From: Protula sp. h YS-2021
Taxonomy: Eukaryota > Annelida > Polychaeta > Sabellida > Serpulidae
Assembly (NCBI GenBank): GCA_949752745.1
Contig: OX457034.1
Coordinates: 2,514,646 to 2,578,645 of the forward strand
Direction: 5' to 3'
DNA: 64,000 nt
The notes beneath the pieces were generated by a model. It was not told the origin of the DNA, made no database searches, and was given only the letters and a program-made list of their open reading frames with translations. Both the position numbers and the translations under genes were made by a program. Positions 30,868 to 41,756 of the stretch are shown one piece after another (position 1 is the stretch's first letter; every line of letters begins with the position of its first letter).

Positions 30868-32544
30868 TTCACAAACTCTCTACAATGGTTAACTCCACCC
30901 TCAGATATTCGTCTTATGGCCTGCTGTAATGCCAAGCTTGGTTTTCTTATTGATCGTTTTAGCTGCGCCAAAAAGTTTTCAAATGGAAAGGACGATAGGC
31001 AATCAAGTGACCCAAAACGTTCCGCATCGTCGTACAAATGACAAAGTCCATGTACATTGTACACAATCATGTTTAGACCATATATCTCTCCAAAGTGCTT
31101 GACAAAAGCAAATAGAATGTTGTTTGCGTAAGCATGCAGTTCCTGACACAATGTCTGTTGAAGAAGTATGCGCATGGCGACAAACAATAACAAGAAGTTT
31201 TTGTATAACGTGTCACATATTTTTCCCTTTAAAACAACCACGCCAGTATAAAGCAAAAACTGTCTAAATTCAGTTGCTTTAAACCTATCTATCTCAGACA
31301 AAGCTCTTGGCTTGCGGGCGAATTCGCTAGGAATCCAACGGTGCAAACTAGTTAAATGGTCGGAGATCTGAGTCGTCTCACGCATGGAAAGTCGATGTTT
31401 CAGGGGACCTCTTATCCACAAAAGCAGAAGTCTTTTCATTACGCCAAGACAAACTAGGTGCATATAATCGAGCGGAAATCACGAATCAGGTCTAGGTTAG
31501 TACGTAAAAAAGGAGTTCTGCCTCTGTGGTGTTCTTCATCTTTCATCTCCCGGAATTCTCTATCTGTGCGTTTTGAGAAATCAGTGTCTGGAAATGTCAT
31601 CTTCCCAACCACTCACCACTTTGTGTACATCTCTCACAGCCCGAGTACCCCGTATGACCTTTGATATTTTTTATAAAGCTGCGAGCAGGCGCATCACAGA
31701 TAACAGCAGATAACCTTACTTCGTAATGGACACCGTTTATATCGAGTCCATTTTCACTGACGACCTCTAGTTCAGTTACAAAGTCATTAAGATATTCTGT
31801 TAAATCCTTTGGTTTTGTTATTCCGTAGTATAGAGCTATTACAAATGGACACCTATCAGGGAAATCTTCTAGCAATCCCAGAATTGGCCACAACTGACCG
31901 CTTGAACTTTTGAACAGCGGTAATCCGTCAACATTAATTTGCAAACTGAGGAGTGGGTTTTTACACGCGTACTTCTCATGTTTCTTCACTTCATTAATTA
32001 AGGTTTCGCTCAAACCAAAGAAAAAATATGATCCTCCACTTTCCAATTCTTTAATGTTGTATGATGTTTCTGTTTTTAGTAATGTTCTGGCATCTTTGGG
32101 TAAATCAGGTATATGCTCGTGCCAAATTGTTAGCAGTTCATTCAAGGATGAGTGCGTTATGTGAAATTTAATGGCCCAGTTTCTAATATCAGAACGCAGT
32201 TCATCACTATTGCTATCATCTTCAGATTCAATGGCTGAAAGTGGTGGGGGTGCTTCCATTTGTTCCTCTAAGTGACAAGGAGCCTCAGCATTACTGAAAG
32301 AAAATACACTCGAGTTCTGTTCTTCATCAGTTGCACTAGAATTTCTCATTGCTTCACAATTAGAGTTGATGCCAGTTTTAAATTCCTGGGAGGGATCCAA
32401 AGAAGGTGGATTACAACTTTCGAGACTCGCCACTTTAGCCATACTATTAATATCTGTAATGTGCTGCGCTACTCGTTTTCTGATTAAACGTCTCTGTTTC
32501 CAGTACGAAGAACTGCAGTTAGGTATAGCACATCTGTTTAACAA
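30868..32544 (-). pseudogene. tnp2-like DNA transposase, broken
   Basis: Two main pieces. 32544-31597 carries LQINVDGLPLFKSSSGQLWPILGLL, PFVIALYYG, VICDAPARSFIKNIKGHTG and CERCTQ. 31463-30868 carries MHLVCLGVMKRLLLLW, PSEFARKPRALSEIDRFKATEFRQFLLYTG and NMIVYNVHGLCHL. The part between (31464-31612) also aligns with the family pattern but needs two frame changes. These blocks resemble animal relatives of the CACTA/EnSpm tnp2 transposase family; the exact superfamily is not certain. The first codon of the long frame is TTG, so the true start is not visible. The C terminus is cut by satellite DNA at about 30868. Confidence 0.65.
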
Positions 32545-32564
32545 ATCGTAAAATTATTCATGCA

Positions 32565-33005
32565 TTTATTTATTTGCTGGTTAAATTCTAAGTTGGGGGA
32601 CGAGGAACAGGTGGTAAGGTCGTTAAACTGCCTAATATTTCCAAAATTCTTCACCTTACGCGTATTAAACAACTGCAAATGTTTATTTACCTTACACTGA
32701 TGCGTGGTTCGCATTTCAGACCAGTGCGCATGTTTATTTAACTTGCATCGATGCGTGGTTCGCATTTCGGACCAGTGCGCATGTTTTTTTTACTTGCGTC
32801 GATGCGCGATTCGCATTTCGGACCAGTGCGCACGTTTATTCAACTTCCGTTGATGAACGGTTCGCATTTCGGATAAGTGCGCATGTTTATTCAACTTCTG
32901 TTGGTAAGCGGTTCGCATTTCGGACTACTGCGCATGTTTATTTAACATGCGTTAATGTGCAGTTTGCATTTCGGACCAGTGCGCATGTCCATTCCAATCC
33001 CCCAT
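32565..33005. repeat. ~51-bp tandem repeat (GCATTTCGGACCAGTGCGCA)
   Basis: About six and a half units between ~32675 and 33000, each with TTCGCATTTCGGACCAGTGC, GCATGTTTATTTAAC and a variable GATGCGTGG. The tract 32565-32675 before it is unremarkable. A short inverted copy (GTGCGCACTAGTCCG then AAATGCAAAC) occurs near 33427-33465, suggesting the array is internal to a small element with inverted ends. Confidence 0.72.
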
Positions 33006-33889
33006 CTCTTCAGCATGGAAACCGGGTCGGCTGTACGTTGCTACGCTCCTTAATTCTGTGTATTTTGTAACATGTTCGATATTCGGATATTTTTACACCC
33101 TCCTTCAACTTATCCATTTTCAAACACAAACGATCAAAATAATTATATTTTTTAGAAAATTAACTGTTATTCGTGTTATTCATTTGATTGAATTTTAACA
33201 TGGATACATTCTAAAAATATTCTGAACATTTATGCTTTCGGTACATGTCGATATTGTTGGCAAAAAATCCATCCCAGCACGTTCACATACAATGTACAAA
33301 ACGTTTTCCCCTCTGGCAAGTACCAAAAGTAAATGTTTCCCATTCTGCGGAGGAGGCATAAATATTTGGTAAGTTGTTGGGCTAACGTTGGCTGTAAATC
33401 GGGGAAAGGTAGCATTTTCATTAAAATGTGCGCACTAGTCCGCACTAGTCCGAAATGCAAACAACTTCGGTAGTTGTATAAACAAATGGCCATGCAGATA
33501 TTTTTACGTCAGGGGTGGCTGATGGAAGAAATCTAGATTTCTTGGAAATAGTTGTACGTACGTAATGGTCGTACAATATCTCCCAAAAGCTTTGCCAACG
33601 CTAGTCCTGCGGTAAAACAACCTAGTTTGCACATGTTTTTGAAAGCACATATTATCGCTCACGTTTCATGGGTATTTGTTTCTTCATACAACCATAAAAT
33701 ATGTTTCTAAATCGCTACATTTTGTTCTATGATTCTTTATGTTTATCTGTTATTTGAAGGCTGTGCCATTGTGCTCCAAAAACTTTAAAAAATTTACTTT
33801 GATTTCAGTTTCACACGGAACGTTGTTTGCAAGCAGTTTTATCGCGCCGAGACTGATTTCGTGTGAGAAACTGTATTCCTGAAAAAATG
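33006..33889. other. Non-coding stretch, no gene recognised
   Basis: AT-rich sequence without convincing coding potential. The 87-aa minus-strand frame at 33230-33493 matches nothing I recognise. A GTTGGGCTAACGTTGGCTG string near 33376 resembles the GCCAAC-rich repeat that follows and may be one edge of that repeat. Confidence 0.4.
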
Positions 33890-34125
33890 CGATCGTTGGC
33901 CCAACGTAATGCCAACAATAAATGCCAACCTTTACCCAACAGTGAAAAAAAAGTTGGCAAGCGGTTGGACCAACGTTGGCTTTAATCTTTACAAATTAAA
34001 AAAAAGTTGGCTCTTCAAAAATTGCCAACGTTGGGCCTACATTGTTACGCCAACTGCCAACGATTACAACCAAAGCCCAACCTTTGCCGATGTTTGGCCA
34101 ACATAGCTTTGCTATCTGGGGAGTT
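33890..34125. repeat. GCCAAC/GTTGGC-rich dispersed repeat
   Basis: A dense cluster of GCCAAC and GTTGGC, including palindromic CCAACGTTGG (~33972), ending in the hairpin ATAGCTTTGCTATCTGGGG at about 34104-34122. It abuts the broken edge of BEL/Pao element 2, so it may be a small non-autonomous element inserted into it. Termini and target duplication are not resolved. Confidence 0.5.
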
Positions 34126-35655
34126 GCCCCCATTAAGATGATTACGATACCTCGTTTGGAGTTGACTGCTGCAGTTTTGGCTGTCTAAGTAGCTAAGCTT
34201 ATAGAGTCTGAATTGGAATTTGAGGCCAAACATTACTTTACAGATAGCACAGTGGTTCTTGGTTATATATCAAACATGGCAAGACGGTTTCAAGTGTTTG
34301 TTGCAAACAGGGTCAGATTCATTCACTCCAACACGAATGTTATTGAGTGGAATCATGTAACCGGTGAACTGAATGTATCCGATCTTCCTCTCGTGGTTAT
34401 TACCAAACGAGCTTGTTGTTTCCAAATGGTTCTCTTGTCCAGAATTCTTGAAATCCTTTGTCTCCTGTGGATGTACAGCTTACAACTGTTAGCGATAGTG
34501 ACCCCGAAGTGAGAAGGATTCAGTCTCATGCTGCGAATTCAACAAAAGGTTTTGACATTAGCCGATTTTCCCACATTTCAACCTGGCGTAGATTGGAAAA
34601 AGTTGTTGCATTGACCTCTCTTTGGTTTGAAGCGCTCAAGGCGAAAAGGTTTTCTTCGGTGTCTGCTAGGCGTTCAAAGTCGGTGTACGACTCATTGTCG
34701 GTGGAAAGCCTTGCCTCTTCTGAAAGAACAGTGCTAAAACTTGTGCAAAAGTCAGTCTTTCCGGAGGAAATTGACGCTTTGCTTCAGTCAAATCCAGTCA
34801 AACTTAAAAGTCCGCTTAGCAAATTGGACTGTATTTTGTGTGATGGTTTGCTTATGGTTGGAGGTCGACTTACGAAATCTGCTTTGTCTCAACAATTTGT
34901 CCATCCAGCAGTGGTACCAAAGTCTTCACACGTTGCTGGTTTGATCATTGATCGTTGTCATCGTGAAGTATTGACAAGGCAAAGGGATGACGTTAAATGC
35001 GATTAGGCCCAGTGATTTCTGGATTGTGGGTTGTAGGCAGTTAGTTGCTAGACATATATTTCGTTGTGTTGTTTGTAGACGCTTGCGTGCTGCTACTAGT
35101 TATCAAAAGATGGCTGATCTACCACCCGACCGCATTGAACCTAGCCCACCGTTTACGTTTAGTGGTGTCGATTTATTTGGGCCTTTCATTATCCGTGAAG
35201 GCCGAAATGAGCTCAAACGCTGGGATTGCATCTTCACGTGTCCGGCATCACGTGCGGTCCATTTGGAAACGGTTACGTCTTTGTCCACAAGTTCCTTCAT
35301 CAATGCATTGAGGAGGTTCATTGCTAACCTTTGACTCCAAACCACATTCTTACTCCAAAAAACAAGATAGTTGTTTCTCCACCTGGACCCTTTCAGCGCG
35401 ACGACTTGTATTCAATCAAACGATAGCGTCGAGTCCAATATTTAGTCGATCAATTTTGGTCAAGATGGAAACTCGAATATTTGAAAGGTCTTCAGTTTAG
35501 AGCTAAATGGGTACGCCCTCAAGGCAATTTTGAAATAGGTGATGTTGTTGTTCTCAAGGATGATTCTGTTCCAAGAAATCTTTGGAATTTGGCTCGTGTT
35601 TCTGGTGTGATTAAATCACGAGATGGTCTGGTTCGAAGTGTGAAGATTGTCTAAG
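34126..35655 (+). pseudogene. BEL/Pao RNase H and integrase fragment
   Basis: In order: VAPIKMITIPRLELTAAVLAV with a stop, FTDSTVVLGYISNMARRFQVF, the linker frame 34458-35006 with ERTVLKLVQKS and GLLMVGGRLTKSAL, the zinc and core region RHIFRCVVCRRLRA...FSGVDLFGPFIIREGRNELKRW (catalytic Asp), CPASRAVHLETV, then [12 protein letters not shown]. The sequence then jumps directly to the C-terminal [20 protein letters not shown] and VQYLVDQFWSRWKLEY...DVVVLKDDSVPRN. The part holding the second Asp and the catalytic Glu is deleted. Several stops are present. Confidence 0.85.
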
Positions 35656-36010
35656 GCGATACAGAGTAAGACAAAAATGGTCGAAGGATAAAGAAACTTA
35701 CATGTCTGGAGCGCCCAATTAATAAGTTAGTGCTTATTGTGGAAAGTTGCACATAGTGGGGCGCTTTGTGAATTAGTTTTGTGCTGTAGAGTAGATCATA
35801 ATGTGGGGTAGATTCCCAGCCAAGTGCCTTTGAAGTATTTGTGTAGCTCAGTCTGGTACTTTGTTGAATCTGCATACATGTATTATTTTTATGCAGATGA
35901 CTTTGTAGTTCTAGGGTCTTCTTTAGTATATGGTATATTAGTAAACCATTAACTGATGGTTGCAATTACAATTACAATGATGTGAAATTACTTAGTAATT
36001 TGGGGAGCCA

Positions 36011-36471
36011 TGTAGCGGACAGACGTTTTTGAAAACACGTTTCGAGAGGGGCCCATGGCACTGCCATTATCCCGTGCCATGTGGTATCGCTCTGCCATTT
36101 CATCATCATCAGTTTTGTTTAGAGCTTTTTGTTTGTAACCGTCTTGAGGCGCACCACACTAGGTAAATATTACATAAATTGGTACTCTTAAGCTTTTTGT
36201 TTAAGTCAATAATGGTTTCGGATAAATTTTGTGGTCAATTTTGAATGGTTTGTTGGTTGATAATTATGAGTTTCGGCTGAAGCTACATGCTGTCTTAATG
36301 GGATTTGTGTGAAGAATTTAGCGTTAAAGATTTGTTAAATGTTACTTTGTATGCCGGTGCTGAAATGCAGTGCGCAAAGTGTTGTTAATTCAGTCACGGA
36401 GCGATGTTGTGACAATAAATACAGAGCACAACACGTCGGACTTTATTTGTTCTTCGCCCTCCGTCGCTACA
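36011..36471 (+). repeat. 3' LTR of BEL/Pao element 2
   Basis: It starts TGTAGCGGACAGACG and ends CCGTCGCTACA, giving TG...CA ends with a short TGTAGCG/CGCTACA inverted repeat. It follows the polypurine-like tract directly. An AATAAA polyadenylation signal lies at 36414-36419, near the expected R region. No matching 5' LTR is in the window. Confidence 0.78.
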
Positions 36472-38042
36472 GACCGACATACTGTCAGAAAAGCGGACAA
36501 AAACCCGACACAGATACTGTAAGAGAAGCAGACAGAAAATCTGACAGAAAAGCAGACAGAGACACTGTTTCAGAAAAGCTGACAGAGAAGCAGACAGAGA
36601 AACTGACAGAGAAACTGACAGAGAAGCAGATGAATCACGATGCGATTCATTTTTTTGTTACTTAAGCGTTTATGTAACATGCTTGTGAATTTGGCTGTTA
36701 ATCAAAGATACAAAAAGTGAAAGCTAGAACGGACCCAATAGAAGGAAATAACTTTCTTTATCTCTCTCTCACACACACAAAGACACACACACATACACAC
36801 ACAACCAAAGGCGACAGAGAAGCTCACAGCCTGTCGAATTTTCTGTTGGGCAATTTTAAAATAACTCTTCATTTTTCCCTTCTCAACTCTCTCCTTTGTC
36901 CACCGGTTCTTCCGCTAACGACATCAATGATGTAATTGACTTGACGCTTAAACCAGGAGCCAATCTGCAGCGCACTAGAGAGCTCTTTGCAGACAGCGTG
37001 AGCGCGGGGGCACTCACTGAGAGAAACTGAAATACACTGTCCCTCTATAAATATTCTTGTCCTCTTTTTTCTTTACAAAATTCAGAGACAACCCCGCCTT
37101 ACTAGTCTGTCTCACAAAAACACTAAGAGAATTGACAATTTGGTTCCGTGTTGCTTTCTTGAGTTTAAATTCCTCGTTATTTTACAGACCATCATCCAAA
37201 GGGTGCAGCGATGGTAGAGATGCATAAGATGGGAGTAATGGTATTACAACTGCACCGAAGCTGTCACATATGCTACATCTTCCCGTCACAGACTGCAGTC
37301 ATGCTAATGTATGAGGAACCCGTACCAAAGACGACAGAACAGCAGACAAAAAGCAGACTGAAAAGCCGAAAACATACTGTCAGATAAGTTGACAAAAACC
37401 CAACACAGATACTGTCAGAGCAGCAGTCAGAAAAGCTGACAGAGAAGCAGACGGAGATACTCTCAGAGAAGCAGACAGAGAAACTGACAGAGAAGTAGAT
37501 TAATCACTTTTATGTTACTTAAGCGTTTATGTAAGATGCTTGTTAATTTGGCTGTTAATCTATTTTTTCCAAAGATACAAAAAGTGAAAGCAAGACGGTC
37601 CCAAGAGAAGGAAATAACTGTTTTTACCTCTCTCTCACATACACAAACACATACACACATACACGCACACAAGCAAAGGCGACAGAGAATCTCACAGCCT
37701 GTCGAATTTTCTGTTGGTCAATTTTAAAGTTATTCTTCATTTTTCCCTTCTCAACTCTCTCCTTTGTCCACGGCTCTTCCGCTAACGACATCAATGATGT
37801 AATTGACTTGACTCTTAAATCAGGAGCCACTCTGCTGCGCACTAGAGAGCTCTTTGCAGACAGAGCGTGAGCGCGGAGGCACGCACTGCGAGAAACTGAA
37901 ATACACTGTCATTCTATAAACATTCTTGCCCTCTTTTTCTTCACAAACTTCAGAGCCAACCCCGCTAGTCAGTCTCACAAAAACACAAAGAGAATTGACA
38001 ATTTGGTTCCTTACTGTTTTCTTGGGTTTAAATTCCTCGTTA
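36472..38042 (+). repeat. Complex satellite, continued
   Basis: Forward units resume immediately after the LTR with GACATACTGTCAG, followed by the 12-bp minisatellite, CA tract and conserved blocks. The CTACATCTTCC marker is at 37271, and GACAATTTGGTTCC at 37133 and 37997. It is cut at 38042 (AAATTCCTCG) by a terminal-repeat remnant of the Ngaro-type element. Confidence 0.8.
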
Positions 38043-38815
38043 AAACTTTATCGAGTTCTATACTGCTTTGCAACGTTAAGCTGTATTATAGTTCTTGTGT
38101 CTCTAGGCGCACTGATAATGATGAATGGACGACATAGTAAAACAACTGGTTTTGGTACATATTTATTCGCACATTTAAAAGCTGCTTTCTAGAACCTTTA
38201 TGAGTTCAAATTTTACATAATACATTAATACAATATTTCTGTCCACTAACAAAACTATATAAAGTTTTATATATCTTCCAAAGAAAAACACACAACATTA
38301 AGTGGCTGTAATAGAGAAAGGTGGTGGAGGGGAGGTGCAGGGATGCTTTGGTGCTATTTTCAAGCACTTGCTTGTATTTTGCTCTTTACTGCTTCATGCT
38401 GAAAATGCTAATGAGCTCGAAGAGGGGTGCTGGCGTAAAACTTCCAGAAAGAAGTAAGCTAAGCTCCTGTCAATCAAAAGAAAATGGGCCAATCGTAGGG
38501 CTGCTTTTAGAGAAACTGTTGAAGGGGCGAGAGTGAAGCTATCTTGTGGACTGATACCAAGGGCAAGTTGATTGCAATTAGCGAGTTGACACTAATCCCA
38601 GACGAGACACAACCAAAGGGGGCAAGTCGATTGCAATTAACAAGTTGACACTAATCCCAGACGAGACACAATGTCTGGCACTGTTAACCCTTGACTGATA
38701 GGCTGCTACAAGTTGATTGCAATTAACAAGTTGACGCTAAAACCCCAGACGAGACACTCTCTGGGGAACTGTTAACCCCATAGGGGCGGCAATGTCTTCA
38801 AACTGTGAGATTGAG
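38043..38815 (-). repeat. Ngaro/PAT-type terminal repeat remnant (A-B, no internal genes)
   Basis: 38341-38815 matches 45607-46066 (A repeat, with CAGACGAGACAC motifs repeated). 38043-38240 matches 41515-41735 and 41270-41402 (B repeat, with TGTGTCTCTAGGCGCAC). In minus direction the order is A then B with nothing between except ~100 bp, as expected for the A2-B2 end of a split-direct-repeat element left without its coding part. Confidence 0.65.
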
Positions 38816-39172
38816 CGTCGGGGTACGCACTGCGAGAAACTGAAATACACTGTCCCTCTTTAAGCATTCTTGCCCTCTTTTTTCTTCACAAACTTCAGAG
38901 CCAACCCCGCTTTACTAGTCTGTCTCACAAAAACAAAAAGAGAATTGACAATTTGGTTCCGTGTTGTTTTCTTGGGTATAAATTCCTCGTTATTTTACAG
39001 ACCATCATCCAAAGCGTGAACCGATGGTAGAGATGCATAAGATGGAAGTACTGGTATTGCAACTACACCGAAGCTGTCATGTATGCTACATCTTCCGTGA
39101 CAGACTGCAGTCATGCTAATGTATGAAAAGCCCGTTCCAAAGCAGGCAGAAAACAGACAAAAGAGCATCTTC
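38816..39172 (+). repeat. Last satellite unit fragment
   Basis: It resumes at the GCACGCACTGCGAGAAACTG-equivalent position and carries the CACTGTCCCTC, GACAATTTGGTTCC and CTACATCTTCC (39083) blocks. It ends after a few AGACAAAAGAG bases at about 39172. No further satellite follows to the right. Confidence 0.75.
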
Positions 39173-39580
39173 TCCATCTCAATGCACTCTTTCAGATCCT
39201 CATAAAACTTGTCAAGCAAAAGCTTAGTTCGTGATATTTCTCTTGTACTTAAAACATAAGTAAATTTTTAAATAGCGTACAATCTATCGAAAAGACTTGA
39301 AAAGAACTCGAAACTAATACCATCGTGTTCTTTACGACAAGATCCCACCAGATCTCTTGTACTTAAAACATAAGTAAATTTTTAAATAGCGTAAAATCTA
39401 TCAAAAAGACTTGAAACGAACTGTAAACTAATACCATCGTGTTCCTTGCCACAAGATCCTATCAGATCCTAAACTGATCACCGTGGTTCTATCACGCTTG
39501 TAATAAATCCGACACATCACCACTTTCCTTCAAAGTTTACTCTTGCCAAATGTTTGCTTCTTAAAAATACATAAAATGAA
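39173..39580. repeat. 114-bp tandem duplication, also found at 47.7 kb
   Basis: TCTCTTGTACTTAAAACATA begins at 39239 and again at 39353. The second unit plus its continuation to about 39570 (TAATAAATCC.ACACATCACC) is repeated in the same orientation at 47709-47935. No coding potential. Confidence 0.65.
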
Positions 39581-40082
39581 TTAGACTGCACCAAAGGGCG
39601 CTACTCGGTATTCTGCCAAAGCATATCTTATGAAACAATTAAACACAGTGGGTTGAAACCTGCATCAAACACATCTTCCAACCACCATACAGCAAAACCC
39701 GGCAAAACAGTAAGTGGGCACCAACTCATTCCCGAGTACCAAAAGAAGCACACACACACAATATACAAAAAACCTCAAAGTTCGACAGATCTGAAAGATA
39801 CAAAATCATAGATATTATTTCTGCTGTTCAAATTTTCCATTAATTCTAACGAAAAAAGGAAGATGAAATATAGCAAATACACCTCTACTGCTAAAATATC
39901 ATCTTTCATTATGATATTTCTGATGACAGGTAAATTCAAATTTAAACAAATCTTATAAAGTACAACTATCAGTCATAATTTATTCCCCACAGATAGAATA
40001 TATGCGATTGACCGCGTGTCGGTCGGTGGGTCTGTCGGTCTGTCGGTCGGTCGGCCTGTCGGTCTGTCATCAATAGCTTGCT
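39581..40082. other. Non-coding AT-rich stretch with a GTCGGTCT microsatellite
   Basis: No gene is visible. At 40016-40070 there is a GTCGGTCTGTCGGTCGG-type short tandem repeat, followed directly by a different tandem repeat at 40083. Confidence 0.5.
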
Positions 40083-40880
40083 AAAACGATAACTTAAAAA
40101 CTCCTGCAAGGAGTTTCATAAAACTTGGTATGTAGCTTCTATGGGAGCAAACACAGATCAGTATTGAAATGGGCCCGATTTGTCGAAGGAAAATGGACCG
40201 GCTGGACTTAGAAAATTTCAGCTCTTCATTGATTATTGTTAACACGAGAGCTGAAGAACAACTGCAATGATTTTAATGAAACTTTGTGTGTATCTTCTGT
40301 GGGCGCTAACAAGGTTTATTATATTACTTATAAATGTTCTTGTGACCACTTTTTTAATAACTTTATGAAATAAGAAGTCTTTTTAAGTGCTATCTTTAAT
40401 ATTTTACGAGTTTTCGACTGACACAGTCTTCATCAGGTACATATTTCACAAAATTGTTCAAAATTGGTTGGCCCAATTAATTTGAGCAAAATGCACTTTG
40501 CAATTTATCAAATTCTGGAAATTATTCAGCTTAGGAATGAGTTTGTTAACACGATATCTCAAGAGCAACTGCAACGATTTTAATGAAACTTAGTGTATAT
40601 CTTCTGTGAGTGCTAACAAAGATCGGCATTATCAATGGATTAGGTTGGCCGAAGGAAAATGAGCCAAATGCACTTTGAAATTAACCAAATCCTGGAAATT
40701 ATTCAGCTTCAAAATGAGCTTGTTAACATGACATCTCGAGAACAATTGCAATAAGGATTTTAATGAAACTTGGTATGTAGCTTCTATGGGAGCAAACACA
40801 GATCGTTATTGTAAGCAGGCAACGTTCATCAACGGAAAATGCACCAACTGGACTTGAAAAATTTCAGCTCTTGATTGACT
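40083..40880. repeat. ~175-bp degenerate tandem repeat, four copies, with an insertion
   Basis: The marker ATGAAACTT(G/T).TGT.T.TCTTCT, with G(C/T)TAACA or GCAAACA following, occurs near 40109 (variant), 40276, 40583 and 40762. Offsets are 167, 307 and 179. The enlarged middle interval contains a ~130-bp segment (40316-40448) matching one arm and flank of the hairpin element at 46.7 kb. No coding potential. Confidence 0.6.
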
Positions 40881-41269
40881 ATTGATTGCCGTGATGGGGG
40901 GCCTGTGGGAATATGTGGGCTATGCACACTGCTCTAGTCTTTTTATTTTACATATAATATTTGAAATCATGTTTCTCGGATCAAAATTTTGATAATTTTC
41001 AATAATTAATGAAAAATTATGAAAATGCTAAGAGAACACCAGAAATAATTGATTTCAAACACAACCCAAACGGCCTGAATTGACTTAAACGTTAAGTGCT
41101 TCACACGAAACGCAACTACACAACTATCAGTTCGCGCCAAAACCTCATCTCAACACTTAACGAACACAACGAACCCTTTCTGCATTATACGGTTCTAAAA
41201 ACTTTCTAAATTTGAATATTGAAAAATGGATGAAGTTAAATATTTCATAATATAATTAAGAACTGTTTA
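40881..41269. other. Non-coding stretch, nothing recognised
   Basis: AT-rich sequence without open frames, motifs or clear repeats, lying just outside the terminal B repeat of the Ngaro/PAT-type element. Confidence 0.4.
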
Positions 41270-41735
41270 AAACTTTAAGCTGTATTATAATTCTTGTGTC
41301 TCTAGGCGCACTGATAATGATGAACGGACGACATAGTGAAACAACTGGTTTGGGTACATATTTATTTAAAACCTGCTTTCTAGAACCTTTATGAGTTCAA
41401 ATTCTACATATTCACACAAAAACCCCAGACGAGACACTCTCTGGGGAACTGTTAACCCCATGGGGCCGGCAATGTCTTCAAACTCTGAGTTTAAACTAAA
41501 ATAACAACTTATTTTCCTATTAAAACTTTATCGAGTTCTATGCTGCTTTGCAACGTTAAGCTGTATTATAGTTCTTGTGTCTCTAGGCGCACAATATAAT
41601 GATGAACGGACGACATAGTAAAACAACTGGTTTGGGTACGTATTTATTCGCACATTTAAAACCTGCTTTCTAGAACCTTTATGAGTTCAAATTTTACATA
41701 ATACATTAATACAATATTTCTGTCCAAAGTACTCA
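41270..41735 (-). repeat. B1-A2-B2 terminal repeats of the Ngaro/PAT-type element
   Basis: 41515-41735 and 41270-41402 are two copies of the B repeat sharing TGTGTCTCTAGGCGCAC and CTTTATGAGTTCAAATT. Between them, 41412-41500 carries the last ~90 bp of the A repeat (CAGACGAGACAC, CTGGGGAACTGTTAACCC). Most of A2 is deleted compared with A1. Confidence 0.7.
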
Positions 41736-41756
41736 AACCACGTATCAGTAGGGTAG

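Larger units (their letters stand above)
34126..36471 (+). mobile_element. BEL/Pao LTR retrotransposon 2, 5'-truncated and internally deleted
   Basis: A plus-strand fragment beginning in RNase H and running through integrase pieces, a 3' UTR (35656-36010) and a 3' LTR (36011-36471). The polypurine-like TTTGGGGAGCCATG before the LTR is identical to that of element 1, but the LTR sequence differs, so it is a related family rather than a copy of it. After the LTR the satellite resumes at 36472. The 5' part (gag, protease, RT, 5' LTR) is missing. Confidence 0.8.

Noticed and set aside
36339..36665. 108-aa frame across the BEL/Pao element 2 LTR end
   Set aside because: It runs from LTR into satellite 12-bp repeat and is a chance fusion frame.
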